Shown in pieces: positions 47,202 to 55,205 of a stretch of DNA of 64,000 nt. The position numbers were made by a program, and so were the translations under genes. Source of the stretch: Prevotella illustrans (GTDB lineage: Bacteria > Bacteroidota > Bacteroidia > Bacteroidales > Bacteroidaceae); contig NZ_JAERMS010000001.1 in the NCBI RefSeq assembly GCF_017426725.1, positions 124,001 to 188,000 of the forward strand. Direction: 5' to 3'. The notes under the pieces were generated by a model. That model was not told the DNA's origin. It saw only the letters and a program-made list of their open reading frames with translations, and ran no database searches. Every line of letters begins with the position of its first letter. Position 1 is the stretch's first letter.

Positions 47202-48851
47202 ATGAAAACCAAATATATCCTCCTTGCGCTGGCAGGCGCAACCGTATTCGGCGCGTGCAACTTAGACGAGAAGTTCTATTCCAGCGTCACACCCGACACC
47301 TTTATCACGACTTCCGAGAACACTTACGCCATTCTCTGCCGCCCCTTCACCCATTGGAAGTGGTACTTAGGCAACGACCGATGGTATCTTCAGGAACTCA
47401 CGACCGACGAGATGACCTGTCCCACCCGCGGCAACGACTGGTACAACAACGGCGAATACATCCGCCTGCACGAGCATACCTGGTCGCCCACCGACCGCTT
47501 TGTCGTCAACACCTACGACGGAACGACCGGCGGCATAGCCCGTGCGTGGGAGGCCTATGACGATTTGTCGAAGGTGAACTACAAGGCGCTGGGCATGACC
47601 GACGCCGACAAGGCCGACCACCTGATGCAACTCAAGTCGATCGTAGCCTACTTCTATATGCGGGGGCTCGACTATTTCGGCGGCATGCCCATCTACAAGT
47701 CGAACAACGACCCCGTAGTAGGCCGCTCGACAGCCCGCGAAACCTACGATTACATCGAGTCGTTGCTCAAGGAAGCCATCCCGCAGTTGAAGAAAAAGGC
47801 CCGGTTAGGCGCGAGCGAAGACGGCTATATCAAGCAGGCGGCGGCCGCCACCATGCTGGCCGAACTCTACTTCAACGCCCAAAGTTATATCGGCGAGGAG
47901 CGTTTCACGGAATGTGCCAAGATCTGCGAGGACATCATCAACGGCGTCTACGGCCCCTACGCGCTCGACAAGACGTGGTACGGCCCTCACTGTTTCAACA
48001 ACGACGAGAGTCCGGAGGCCATCTGGAACGTGCCTTCGCAGAACACCAAGCTGGAGTTCAACTGGTTCTACCGCTACTTCTATCATGGCAACTCGCCCAA
48101 ATACTTCAACACCTCCTTCCCCGCCTCGTGCTGGAACGGCTTCTGCCTGACCCCTTCGCGCGAGAGCGAGACGTCGGGAATCTACACACAATGGAAGCTG
48201 GGCAACACCTATGAGAAGTTCGCCGCCACCGATTTGCGCAAGAAACCTTATCTCTACAACGGCAAAGGACAGTATGAAGGCATGTTCCTCGTAGGCGAAC
48301 AGGTCAATCCCAATACCCATGAAAAGGTGCTGGGCATCAAGGACCGGGCCGGAAAAACGATTGTATTCCGCGACTATATCAATGTCGACGGCAAGGGGTC
48401 GAGCATGCTCAACGGCTCGGAAGAGTCAGGAATACGCCTTGTGAAAATGCCGATTCCCACCAATGACGACATCAACCTGCTGTGGAACCCGGACTTCCCG
48501 GCCATGCGACTGACCGAAATCTACTATATGCTGGCCGAATGCAGATGGCGTGCGGGCCGGAAGGCCGAAGCCGCCAAGCTCATCAACGCCGTCCGCAAGC
48601 GCAATTTCAAGGACAACGTCGACCCGAAGCCCGTGCCCGACGACTTCGATATATACCGTGTGGCCGACGAGTGGATGACGGAATTCCTGGGCGAAGGGCG
48701 ACGACGCACCGACCTGATACGCCTCGGACTCTTCACCACGGAAGACTGGTGGACCCACAAGGCGTCGAACGACGACAACAAAAAGCGCTTCCCCATTCCG
48801 TCGGTCGACATCGCGGCCAATCCTTTGCTCAAACAAAATCCCGGTTATTAA
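47202..48851 (+). CDS. susD: SusD/RagB-type surface glycan-binding lipoprotein (PUL2)
   Basis: A 549-residue lipoprotein (FGAC, then NLDEKFY) with the SusD fold: MQLKSIVAYFYMRGLDYFGG, AAAATMLAELYFNAQSY, MRLTEIYYMLAECRWRAG and the C-terminal EWMTEFLGEGRRRTDLIRLG. It forms the lid of the PUL2 SusC channel and binds its substrate. Confidence 0.95.
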   Translation: MKTKYILLALAGATVFGACNLDEKFYSSVTPDTFITTSENTYAILCRPFTHWKWYLGNDRWYLQELTTDEMTCPTRGNDWYNNGEYIRLHEHTWSPTDRFVVNTYDGTTGGIARAWEAYDDLSKVNYKALGMTDADKADHLMQLKSIVAYFYMRGLDYFGGMPIYKSNNDPVVGRSTARETYDYIESLLKEAIPQLKKKARLGASEDGYIKQAAAATMLAELYFNAQSYIGEERFTECAKICEDIINGVYGPYALDKTWYGPHCFNNDESPEAIWNVPSQNTKLEFNWFYRYFYHGNSPKYFNTSFPASCWNGFCLTPSRESETSGIYTQWKLGNTYEKFAATDLRKKPYLYNGKGQYEGMFLVGEQVNPNTHEKVLGIKDRAGKTIVFRDYINVDGKGSSMLNGSEESGIRLVKMPIPTNDDINLLWNPDFPAMRLTEIYYMLAECRWRAGRKAEAAKLINAVRKRNFKDNVDPKPVPDDFDIYRVADEWMTEFLGEGRRRTDLIRLGLFTTEDWWTHKASNDDNKKRFPIPSVDIAANPLLKQNPGY

Positions 48852-48873
48852 CCTCCTAACGCTTTTGACTCTT

Positions 48874-50433
48874 ATGAAAAAGACTCTTTATTATATCTCT
48901 TTGCTGCTCACACTGATGACGCTTGCCGCCTGCGGCGAAGAGAAATTCGCCGAACGGATGGGCGACGACGACGCGCTTACCATCAAACATCATGTCGGCA
49001 TGAATGTTGTCGGACGGGTGACGGTCGACGGAAAAGCCCGCGAAGGTGTCGTCGTGAGCGACGGTGTCACCGTTGTAGCCACCGACAAGAACGGCGAATA
49101 CCAGATGCGGTCGAGCGGCCGACAGCACGTTTTCATCTCCGTGCCGGCCGACTGCGAGCTGCCTGTAGAGGAAGGGCTGCCCAAATTCTACAAAACGCTC
49201 GACTTCAGTAAGACCCATATCATACAGCGCAACTTCAATCTCAAGAGCAGGGAGCCGTCAAAAGACTTCACGCTCGTGGCCTTCGCCGACGTCCAGATAG
49301 GTAGTTCCAAGGATGTTGCCGAGCTGACCAACCCCGTCATGCCGGGCATACTGAGCCACACGAGCACGCTCAAGGGCACCGTCATCGGCATAAACTTAGG
49401 CGACATCTGCTGGAACAATCCCGACCTCTACGCCGACTACAAGCGCCAGATCGTCAGAAACGACTTTCCCGTGTTCTCGGTCATCGGCAATCACGACCAC
49501 ACCGAGAAGTACCACAACGACACGGAGTCCGACATCGACTTCCGCAACGCTTTCGGTCCCACCTACTATTCCTACAACATCGGCGACTGGCACATCGTGG
49601 TGCTCGACGACATCTTCTATCGGGGCATGACAAGTCACAACGACTACGAAGGCAGCATCACCCAACAGCAGCTCGACTGGCTGCAAAAGGATTTGGCATT
49701 TGTCGACAAGAGCAAATCGCTCATCGTGGGATTACACATCCCCACCTCGCGCCGCGGAAGCTCCGAGGCCGGCATTTCCAACCGTGATCGGCTCTACGCG
49801 CTCATCAAGGACTATCATCAGGTGAACATCCTTTCGGGCCACGTGCACAACAACTGCACCACGACCCTCGCGCCCAACATGACGGAATACAGTCTGGGAG
49901 CCGTCATGGGAGCCTGGTGGAACCACTATGAGCACTTAGGCGTGTGCAACGACGGCAGCCCGCGCGGCTATGGCGTGTTCTCATTCTCGGGCAACGAGCT
50001 GAAAAACGAGTATTACATCGGCGACGAGACGGCCCGCGACTATCAGCTAAAGGTCTACGCGCCGAAAGAGGCCTCCATGCGCTTCGGCCGTGCCCAGGGC
50101 GCGCTCACGTCGCCTTTCGACGCCATTCCGTTGCTGACCGACGACGCCCACGTGCTCATCAATGTCTTCAACTGGCACACCACATGGAAGGTGAAGGTGA
50201 AGGAAGACGACGGTCCATGGACCGTGCTCGAGCAGAATACGCTCTGCTACGACCCGCTGGCCGTGCGCCTGCTGCAATACGGCAATCCCTGGGAACAGCG
50301 TCCCTCGGCCGGTCCGGGCTATACCGACCACGTATTCCTCTACCGCCCTTCCAACGACGCTTGGAAAACGGTCACGGCAAGGGCCACCGACCCCTTCGGA
50401 AACGTATATACCGCTTCCGCCAATCACGAATAA
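48874..50433 (+). CDS. Calcineurin-like metallophosphoesterase lipoprotein
   Basis: A 519-residue lipoprotein (LMTLAAC, then GEEKF). An N-terminal carboxypeptidase-like Ig domain (about 45-110, GRVTVDGKAREGVVV) precedes a calcineurin-type catalytic domain: FADVQIGSS, INLGDICWNNPD, VIGNHDHTEKYH, VGLHIPTSRRG, LSGHVHNN. The first motif is D-x-Q where most family members have D-x-H, a variant known in some Bacteroidetes members. A C-terminal beta domain ends the protein. It likely hydrolyses a phosphoester or phosphodiester at the cell surface; substrate unknown. Start taken at ATG 48874; an upstream TTG at 48865 adds only three residues. Confidence 0.88.
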   Translation: MKKTLYYISLLLTLMTLAACGEEKFAERMGDDDALTIKHHVGMNVVGRVTVDGKAREGVVVSDGVTVVATDKNGEYQMRSSGRQHVFISVPADCELPVEEGLPKFYKTLDFSKTHIIQRNFNLKSREPSKDFTLVAFADVQIGSSKDVAELTNPVMPGILSHTSTLKGTVIGINLGDICWNNPDLYADYKRQIVRNDFPVFSVIGNHDHTEKYHNDTESDIDFRNAFGPTYYSYNIGDWHIVVLDDIFYRGMTSHNDYEGSITQQQLDWLQKDLAFVDKSKSLIVGLHIPTSRRGSSEAGISNRDRLYALIKDYHQVNILSGHVHNNCTTTLAPNMTEYSLGAVMGAWWNHYEHLGVCNDGSPRGYGVFSFSGNELKNEYYIGDETARDYQLKVYAPKEASMRFGRAQGALTSPFDAIPLLTDDAHVLINVFNWHTTWKVKVKEDDGPWTVLEQNTLCYDPLAVRLLQYGNPWEQRPSAGPGYTDHVFLYRPSNDAWKTVTARATDPFGNVYTASANHE

Positions 50434-50451
50434 TTTGTCGCCCATTTTCTT

Positions 50452-52686
50452 ATGAAAAAACTATCATTGCTCTGTATTCTTCTATGGGGCAGCTTGCTTC
50501 AGGCTGCCGCCATATCCGTAACAAACCCGATTGTGCTGGGCAACAATCGGCTTACACTCATCACGCCGACGCTCTTCCGCTTAGAATACTCCACCAACGG
50601 CACGTTCGTCGACGCGCCAACGTACTTCGCTTACGACCGTAAAAGCCTGCTTCGGCCCGATGAAATCGAGGTAAAGGAGCTGGGCGATGACATTTATGAG
50701 ATTCGCACGAAGGCTCTGCGCATTCGCTACAAGCACGACGGCTACCCTTTCTCGACGTCGAACCTGAACGTGTTTTACCTGAAAAACGGCAAGGAAGCGA
50801 AGTTCACCAACCGTTTCATCCTACGCAACAACTTAGGCGGACCCGTGGAGACGCTTGACCGCGTGACCCACGAGATTCCCATGAACGACGGTATTCTGAG
50901 CAAGGACGGCTGGTATATGATTGACGACGCCCGCAGCGATCTCATTGTCAACGGATGGCTCCGGCCGCGCGACACCAAGATACATCTGCAAGACCAGTAC
51001 TGCTTCGTCTACGGCAACGACTACAAGGCGGCTCTCCGTTCGCTGGGCGCCATCAGCGGACGGGTGCCCATGACGCGCAAATATATCCACGGCGTGTGGT
51101 ACTGCCGCTACTGGGACTACACGTCGGATGAGTTTCTCGACATCATCCGGGGCTACGACAAGCACGACTTCCCGCTCGACAACCTCGTCTTCGACATGGG
51201 ATGGCACACCAACGACGCCACGACAGGCGCCGGCCACAACGGGCTACGGAACTGGACGGGCTACACCTGGAACCGAAAACTCATCCCCGACCCACGGGCG
51301 TTGCTCGACGCCATCCACCGGCAGCACGTCTACGTGGCCCTCAACGACCACCCGCACGACGGCATACGCTCTCACGAGGAATGCTACGGGCCTTTCATGC
51401 GGGCCATGGGAGCCAAGCCGGGCGACAACCTGCTCTTCAACCCGGCCGACAGCGTCTATATGCGACGCTTCTTCGAGTTCGCGCATCATCCGTCGGAGCG
51501 CGTGGGCGTGGACTTCTGGTGGCTCGACTGGCAACAAAACTACCTCTATCCCTACGTGAGGGGCACCAACACGACGACGCTGGCCTGGATTAACGAACTC
51601 TATTACCGTGACTCCGAGCGCAACGGACTGCGTGGTTGCGGCTACAGTCGCTGGGCCGGATGGGGCGACCATCGCCATCCCATCCAGTTCTCGGGCGACG
51701 CCCAGGCCAACTGGGACATATTGGCTTTCGAGGTGAAGCTCACTGCCGGCAGCGGAAACGGCGGATGTTACTACTGGGCTCACGACATCGGCGGTTTCCG
51801 GGGGCAACCCAATCCCGAGCTGACCACCCGCTGGACGCAGTTCGGAGCGCTCTCGGCAGCCCTGCGCGTCCACTCTACCAAGGACCCGAAGCTCGACCGA
51901 CGACCCTGGCTCGCCGACGAGGCCAACACCAACGCCATGCGGCGCATGTATCACATGCGATCGCGGCTCATGCCCTACATCTACAGTTGCGTGTGGCAGA
52001 CACACAACACCATGCTGCCGCTCAACCGCTCGCTCTTCATCGACTATGGAGCACAGAAAGAATCGTTCGAAAACGCGCAGGAGTTCACCTTCGGCGACCT
52101 CATCCTGGCAGCCCCGATCACGTCGCCTGGCATGGGCGCGGACAAGCGAGCCACGCAGACCGTGTGGTTCCCCAAGGGCGAAACGTGGTATGACTATTTC
52201 ACGGCCGAACGCTTCGAAGGCGGTCAGACCCGCCGGATAGAGAAGCCGTTGGACGAGTTTCCGATGTACGTGCGCGGCGGTTGGCTGCTGCCCATGCAGC
52301 CCTACACCAACCGACCGGCCTCGGCCCGGCTCGACACACTCGTCATGCGGCTTTATTCTCCCGGCCACGACGCCGACAACAGCTTCACGCTCTACGAAGA
52401 CGACGGCCTGACGCTCGACTACACGAAAGGTCACTATGCCACGACCCAACTGCAATATACCGCTAAAAACGCCCATTCCATCGTAAAAATTCATCCCACT
52501 AAAGGCGAATATAAGGAGCAGACGACACAACGCGCCTACCGGTTGCGACTCTTCGGATTCGACAAAATCAAACAAGTGAAAGTCAATGGCCGCAGCGTGA
52601 AACCTAACTACGACACGACCTTGAAATGCTACGTAGTCAATGCCGATAGGCAAAGCATTCGCCAGGGGCTTAAAATTGAATTCTAA
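50452..52686 (+). CDS. GH31 alpha-glycosidase
   Basis: A 744-residue secreted GH31 enzyme (signal peptide about 1-20). N-terminal beta-sandwich (about 20-215), (beta/alpha)8 barrel, then C-terminal beta domains with a DUF5110-like end. The nucleophile is Asp359 in VDFWWLDWQQN and the probable acid/base Asp416 in FSGDAQANWD; WAHDIGGFRG and RVHSTKDPK complete the signature. The family covers alpha-glucosidases, alpha-xylosidases, alpha-GalNAcases and others; this WWLDWQQ subgroup is usually called alpha-glucosidase or alpha-xylosidase. Last gene of PUL2. Confidence 0.92.
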   Translation: MKKLSLLCILLWGSLLQAAAISVTNPIVLGNNRLTLITPTLFRLEYSTNGTFVDAPTYFAYDRKSLLRPDEIEVKELGDDIYEIRTKALRIRYKHDGYPFSTSNLNVFYLKNGKEAKFTNRFILRNNLGGPVETLDRVTHEIPMNDGILSKDGWYMIDDARSDLIVNGWLRPRDTKIHLQDQYCFVYGNDYKAALRSLGAISGRVPMTRKYIHGVWYCRYWDYTSDEFLDIIRGYDKHDFPLDNLVFDMGWHTNDATTGAGHNGLRNWTGYTWNRKLIPDPRALLDAIHRQHVYVALNDHPHDGIRSHEECYGPFMRAMGAKPGDNLLFNPADSVYMRRFFEFAHHPSERVGVDFWWLDWQQNYLYPYVRGTNTTTLAWINELYYRDSERNGLRGCGYSRWAGWGDHRHPIQFSGDAQANWDILAFEVKLTAGSGNGGCYYWAHDIGGFRGQPNPELTTRWTQFGALSAALRVHSTKDPKLDRRPWLADEANTNAMRRMYHMRSRLMPYIYSCVWQTHNTMLPLNRSLFIDYGAQKESFENAQEFTFGDLILAAPITSPGMGADKRATQTVWFPKGETWYDYFTAERFEGGQTRRIEKPLDEFPMYVRGGWLLPMQPYTNRPASARLDTLVMRLYSPGHDADNSFTLYEDDGLTLDYTKGHYATTQLQYTAKNAHSIVKIHPTKGEYKEQTTQRAYRLRLFGFDKIKQVKVNGRSVKPNYDTTLKCYVVNADRQSIRQGLKIEF

Positions 52687-52737
52687 TCGGCCATACGGTA
52701 GCGCCGACAGCGGCTTTTGTCAGAAAAAACTACCTGA

Positions 52738-53072
52738 TTTTAACACTTCTACAACACGTCATTTAGCTGCCGGCACGCCGAAAAAGGCCTTCGGTTTGCC
52801 GATTTTGAACCCCTTTTATGCTCAAAGCTATGCTTTTATCGGCTCAAAGCATAGCGATTACACGGCCAAAGCATAGCTTTTAGCGGGTGAAAGGGCCGCA
52901 ATTATAGCCTGAAAGCATAGCTATTAAAAGGCGAAAAAGCGAGGGAAAAAGACCATGAAAAACGAAAAACGTTGATAACCAGCGTTTTATAAACTCGCGC
53001 TACAATCGCTTATTTGCGCCTAAGTCTTTTCTTTCTCAAAATAACGCCACTTTTTTGAGGGTAGATGTAAAG
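52738..53072 (+). repeat. Dispersed composite element copy D
   Basis: Within the 613-bp gap after PUL2: TTTTAACACTTCT (52738-52750), CGTCATTTAG, the 22-bp array, GTTGATAACCAGCG (from 52971), a TTATTTGCGCC stretch, and AATAACGCCAC ... GATGTAAAG (53039-53072). Same order and orientation as copy B. 53073-53162 and 53196-53299 show nothing recognisable. Confidence 0.65.
52822..52931. repeat. 22-bp periodic array D (5 units)
   Basis: Units start at 52822, 52844, 52866, 52888 and 52910, exactly 22 bp apart. Three share AAAGCATAGC cores and one has the inverse AAAGCTATGC, so neighbouring units could pair with each other as well as with themselves. Confidence 0.9.
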
Positions 53073-53162
53073 ATTATTCAGGGCTCGGCAGATATCGATT
53101 GATACTTGTAAACCTGTCTCCATTAATTTTCTATTGCCCCGTTGGCAGGTCAGACCAAAATG

Positions 53163-53195
53163 AAGCCCGCTTTCTCACGTTTGAGAAGCGGGCTT
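53163..53195. terminator. Strong hairpin between PUL2 and the sigma/anti-sigma operon
   Basis: AAGCCCGCTTTCTCA (53163-53177) pairs with TGAGAAGCGGGCTT (53182-53195) with a single bulged T and a 4-nt loop. It separates the plus-strand PUL2 from the minus-strand anti-sigma gene end at 53300 and could serve as a two-way terminator. Confidence 0.7.
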
Positions 53196-53299
53196 ACTTA
53201 CGTTAGTATGTTATGAAATTTTTGAGAGAATAGAAACTTCACAGTTTCATTTTTTTTGTTTTACTAAACATGATTTTTATAGAGAAAGCATAGAAATAT

Positions 53300-53779
53300 T
53301 TACTTGATAAGATGGGGATCGGGCGTCTCTACGACATCAAGACTACTGTGTTGCATCGAGTCGATGACGGCAGAATCTCCTAATGCCACGCTGACACCAC
53401 TCTGATGCGTCTTCACCATTTCACCGGTAGGATAGGAATCGTCGTTGAACGGCACCTGAGCGGCATTACCCAAAGTCAGCACAATGGCTACGATGGCGGC
53501 GGCCTTGAACAGCGGTTTGAGACGATCGGTCATGGTTATCATACGTGCCTTGACCTTAACGGGGCCTGCTATCTTGGCAAGCACTCGTTTGTCGAAGTCT
53601 TCGCCCAATACATCTTCCTTGGTCTCCTGCTGCTGATAGCAGAAAATCTCTTTGTATTTCAGCAATTCGGCCGGAATATCTTCCTGGCTGAAAAAAGCTC
53701 GCAATATCGCTTCTTCCTCCAGAGAAGTCTCGCAACGCCAATAGCGCTCTACAAGTTGGTTGATGTATTTATAATCCAT
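53300..53779 (-). CDS. Probable single-pass anti-sigma factor
   Basis: A 159-residue protein with a helical N-terminal part (INQLVERYWRCETSLEEEAI, then LRAFF), one membrane segment (LFKAAAIVAIVLTLGNAAQV, about 90-109) and a short periplasmic tail. Its start overlaps the end of the ECF sigma gene by 11 bp. Coupling and topology point to an anti-sigma factor for that sigma, although no named anti-sigma domain is obvious. The tail is too short for a FecR domain, so the inducing signal differs from PUL-type systems. Confidence 0.75.
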   Translation of the reverse strand: MDYKYINQLVERYWRCETSLEEEAILRAFFSQEDIPAELLKYKEIFCYQQQETKEDVLGEDFDKRVLAKIAGPVKVKARMITMTDRLKPLFKAAAIVAIVLTLGNAAQVPFNDDSYPTGEMVKTHQSGVSVALGDSAVIDSMQHSSLDVVETPDPHLIK

Positions 53780-54281
53780 AATTGTCTAATTCTTGAAATT
53801 TAAGCTTGACAGCCTGCCGTGCCCTGAAGATATTCACCTTGACTTGCTCTTCACTGATCTGCAGTATCTGAGCCACTTCCTTGTATGATTTCCCTTCAAA
53901 ATCACGCAGTTGCATACAGGATTTCTGCTTTTCGGGCAACTGATCGATGATCTTTCTGACGGTTTCCACTTTATCGTTCCGACTCGTTTGCTCGTAGGGG
54001 TCAAAGCTATGGTCAAACTGCTCGTTGCCATTTTCGCCGAGCGAGTCGTTCTGATTGTCGTGTTTTTTAAGGCTGTCGAGTGCCAGATTGCGACAGATCG
54101 TGAAGCAGAATGCTTCCATCGAGTCGATTTCACTCCAGCAGTCACGCTTGTTCCAGACTTTAATCATCGTCTCCTGGACAATATCTTCGGCCTCGGCATG
54201 ATTCACCGTAATACGAAGCGCCAGTCGATACAACTGGTTCTTGAGCGGAAGTATGTCGTTTTGAAAACTGATGATTTTCAT
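53769..54281 (-). CDS. ECF-type RNA polymerase sigma factor (RpoE-like)
   Basis: A 170-residue sigma factor with region 2 at about 18-82 (EAEDIVQETMIKVWNKRD; CFTICRNLALDSLKKH), an Asn/Asp-rich linker, and region 4 at about 115-165 (LPEKQKSCMQLRDFEGKSY, then KEVAQILQISEEQVKVNIF). It precedes its putative anti-sigma gene with an 11-bp overlap. It is 94 bp downstream of argB and may have its own promoter. Confidence 0.92.
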   Translation of the reverse strand: MKIISFQNDILPLKNQLYRLALRITVNHAEAEDIVQETMIKVWNKRDCWSEIDSMEAFCFTICRNLALDSLKKHDNQNDSLGENGNEQFDHSFDPYEQTSRNDKVETVRKIIDQLPEKQKSCMQLRDFEGKSYKEVAQILQISEEQVKVNIFRARQAVKLKFQELDNYGL

Positions 54282-54375
54282 CCTCGTTCTGATTAAATGA
54301 CGTTTGATACGGACAGAAGTTACAAGTTGCTTCTACTTTCTTCTATTTTTAAAGCTCATTAACAATACCGGCATG

Positions 54376-55158
54376 TTATTGCTCGGCCTTGATGACGGTG
54401 CCATGATGGCCGTCGATAGCGTCGGCCCGGGTGATAATGACCTGCTTGACGCCTGTGGCTACGGCTTGCAAGGCGTTCTTCAGCTTCGGAATCATGCCGC
54501 CCGAGACGGTTCCGTCGGCCACAAACCTCTCGAAATCGGCAGGGGTTATGACAGAAATCAGACTGCTGTCATCATTAGGATCGCGCAAAACACCTGACTT
54601 CTCGAAGCAATAGAGCAGCGTCACGTCGTAGCAATCGGCCAGAGCTTTGGCCACTTCCGAGGCGATGGTGTCGGCATTGGTGTTGAGCAGTTGGCCACGG
54701 CCGTCGTGCGTAAGGGGAGCCATGACGGGCGTCATGCCGGCTTCCAGCAATGTCGAGAGCAGCCGGGCGTCGACCCACTCCACATCGCCTACGAAACCGA
54801 AATCCGTGCCGTCGGCCGTCACGGGCCGACGGTGACCGCGGATAACATTGCCATCGGCTCCTGTCAGTCCAAGGGCATTGACGCCCTCAGCCTGCAACCG
54901 GGCCACCACTCGCTTGTTCACCAGCCCGCCATAAACCATCGTCGCTACCCGGAGCATGCCTTCGTCGGTAACGCGGCGACCATTCACCATTCTGCTTTCA
55001 AGCCCGAGCCGTTCGGCCAGGCTCGTAGCGCTGCGTCCACCGCCATGCACTAAGATTTTTCTTCCGGGCAAAGCGCTGAAATCACGCAATAATTGGCCGA
55101 GCCGTTGTTCGTCTTCAACAATGGCTCCGCCAACCTTGACAATGTAAATAGATTCCAT
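54376..55158 (-). CDS. argB: Acetylglutamate kinase
   Basis: A 260-residue amino-acid kinase catalysing the second step of arginine synthesis. Signatures: IVKVGGAIVEDE (phosphate loop), VHGGGRSATSLAERLGLES, the Asn in LNTNADTIASEVAKAL, and GGMIPKLKNALQAVATGV near the C terminus. It follows speA, so an arginine-making and an arginine-consuming enzyme share a strand and probably a transcript (47-bp gap). Confidence 0.93.
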   Translation of the reverse strand: MESIYIVKVGGAIVEDEQRLGQLLRDFSALPGRKILVHGGGRSATSLAERLGLESRMVNGRRVTDEGMLRVATMVYGGLVNKRVVARLQAEGVNALGLTGADGNVIRGHRRPVTADGTDFGFVGDVEWVDARLLSTLLEAGMTPVMAPLTHDGRGQLLNTNADTIASEVAKALADCYDVTLLYCFEKSGVLRDPNDDSSLISVITPADFERFVADGTVSGGMIPKLKNALQAVATGVKQVIITRADAIDGHHGTVIKAEQ

Positions 55159-55205
55159 AAAAAGGGGAGATTAAACTGAAAAAGTAAGCCCCCGCAGCGA
55201 AAAGC

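Noticed and set aside
51244..52653. 469-residue open frame antisense to GH31
   Set aside because: The plus-strand GH31 has catalytic motifs and correct length; the antisense product is His/Arg/Val-rich with no known fold.
52687..53299. tRNA or other structured RNA gene in the gap after PUL2
   Set aside because: No cloverleaf, T-loop or anticodon arm could be found in this or the other long gaps; the structure seen is the repeat array and one terminator-like hairpin.
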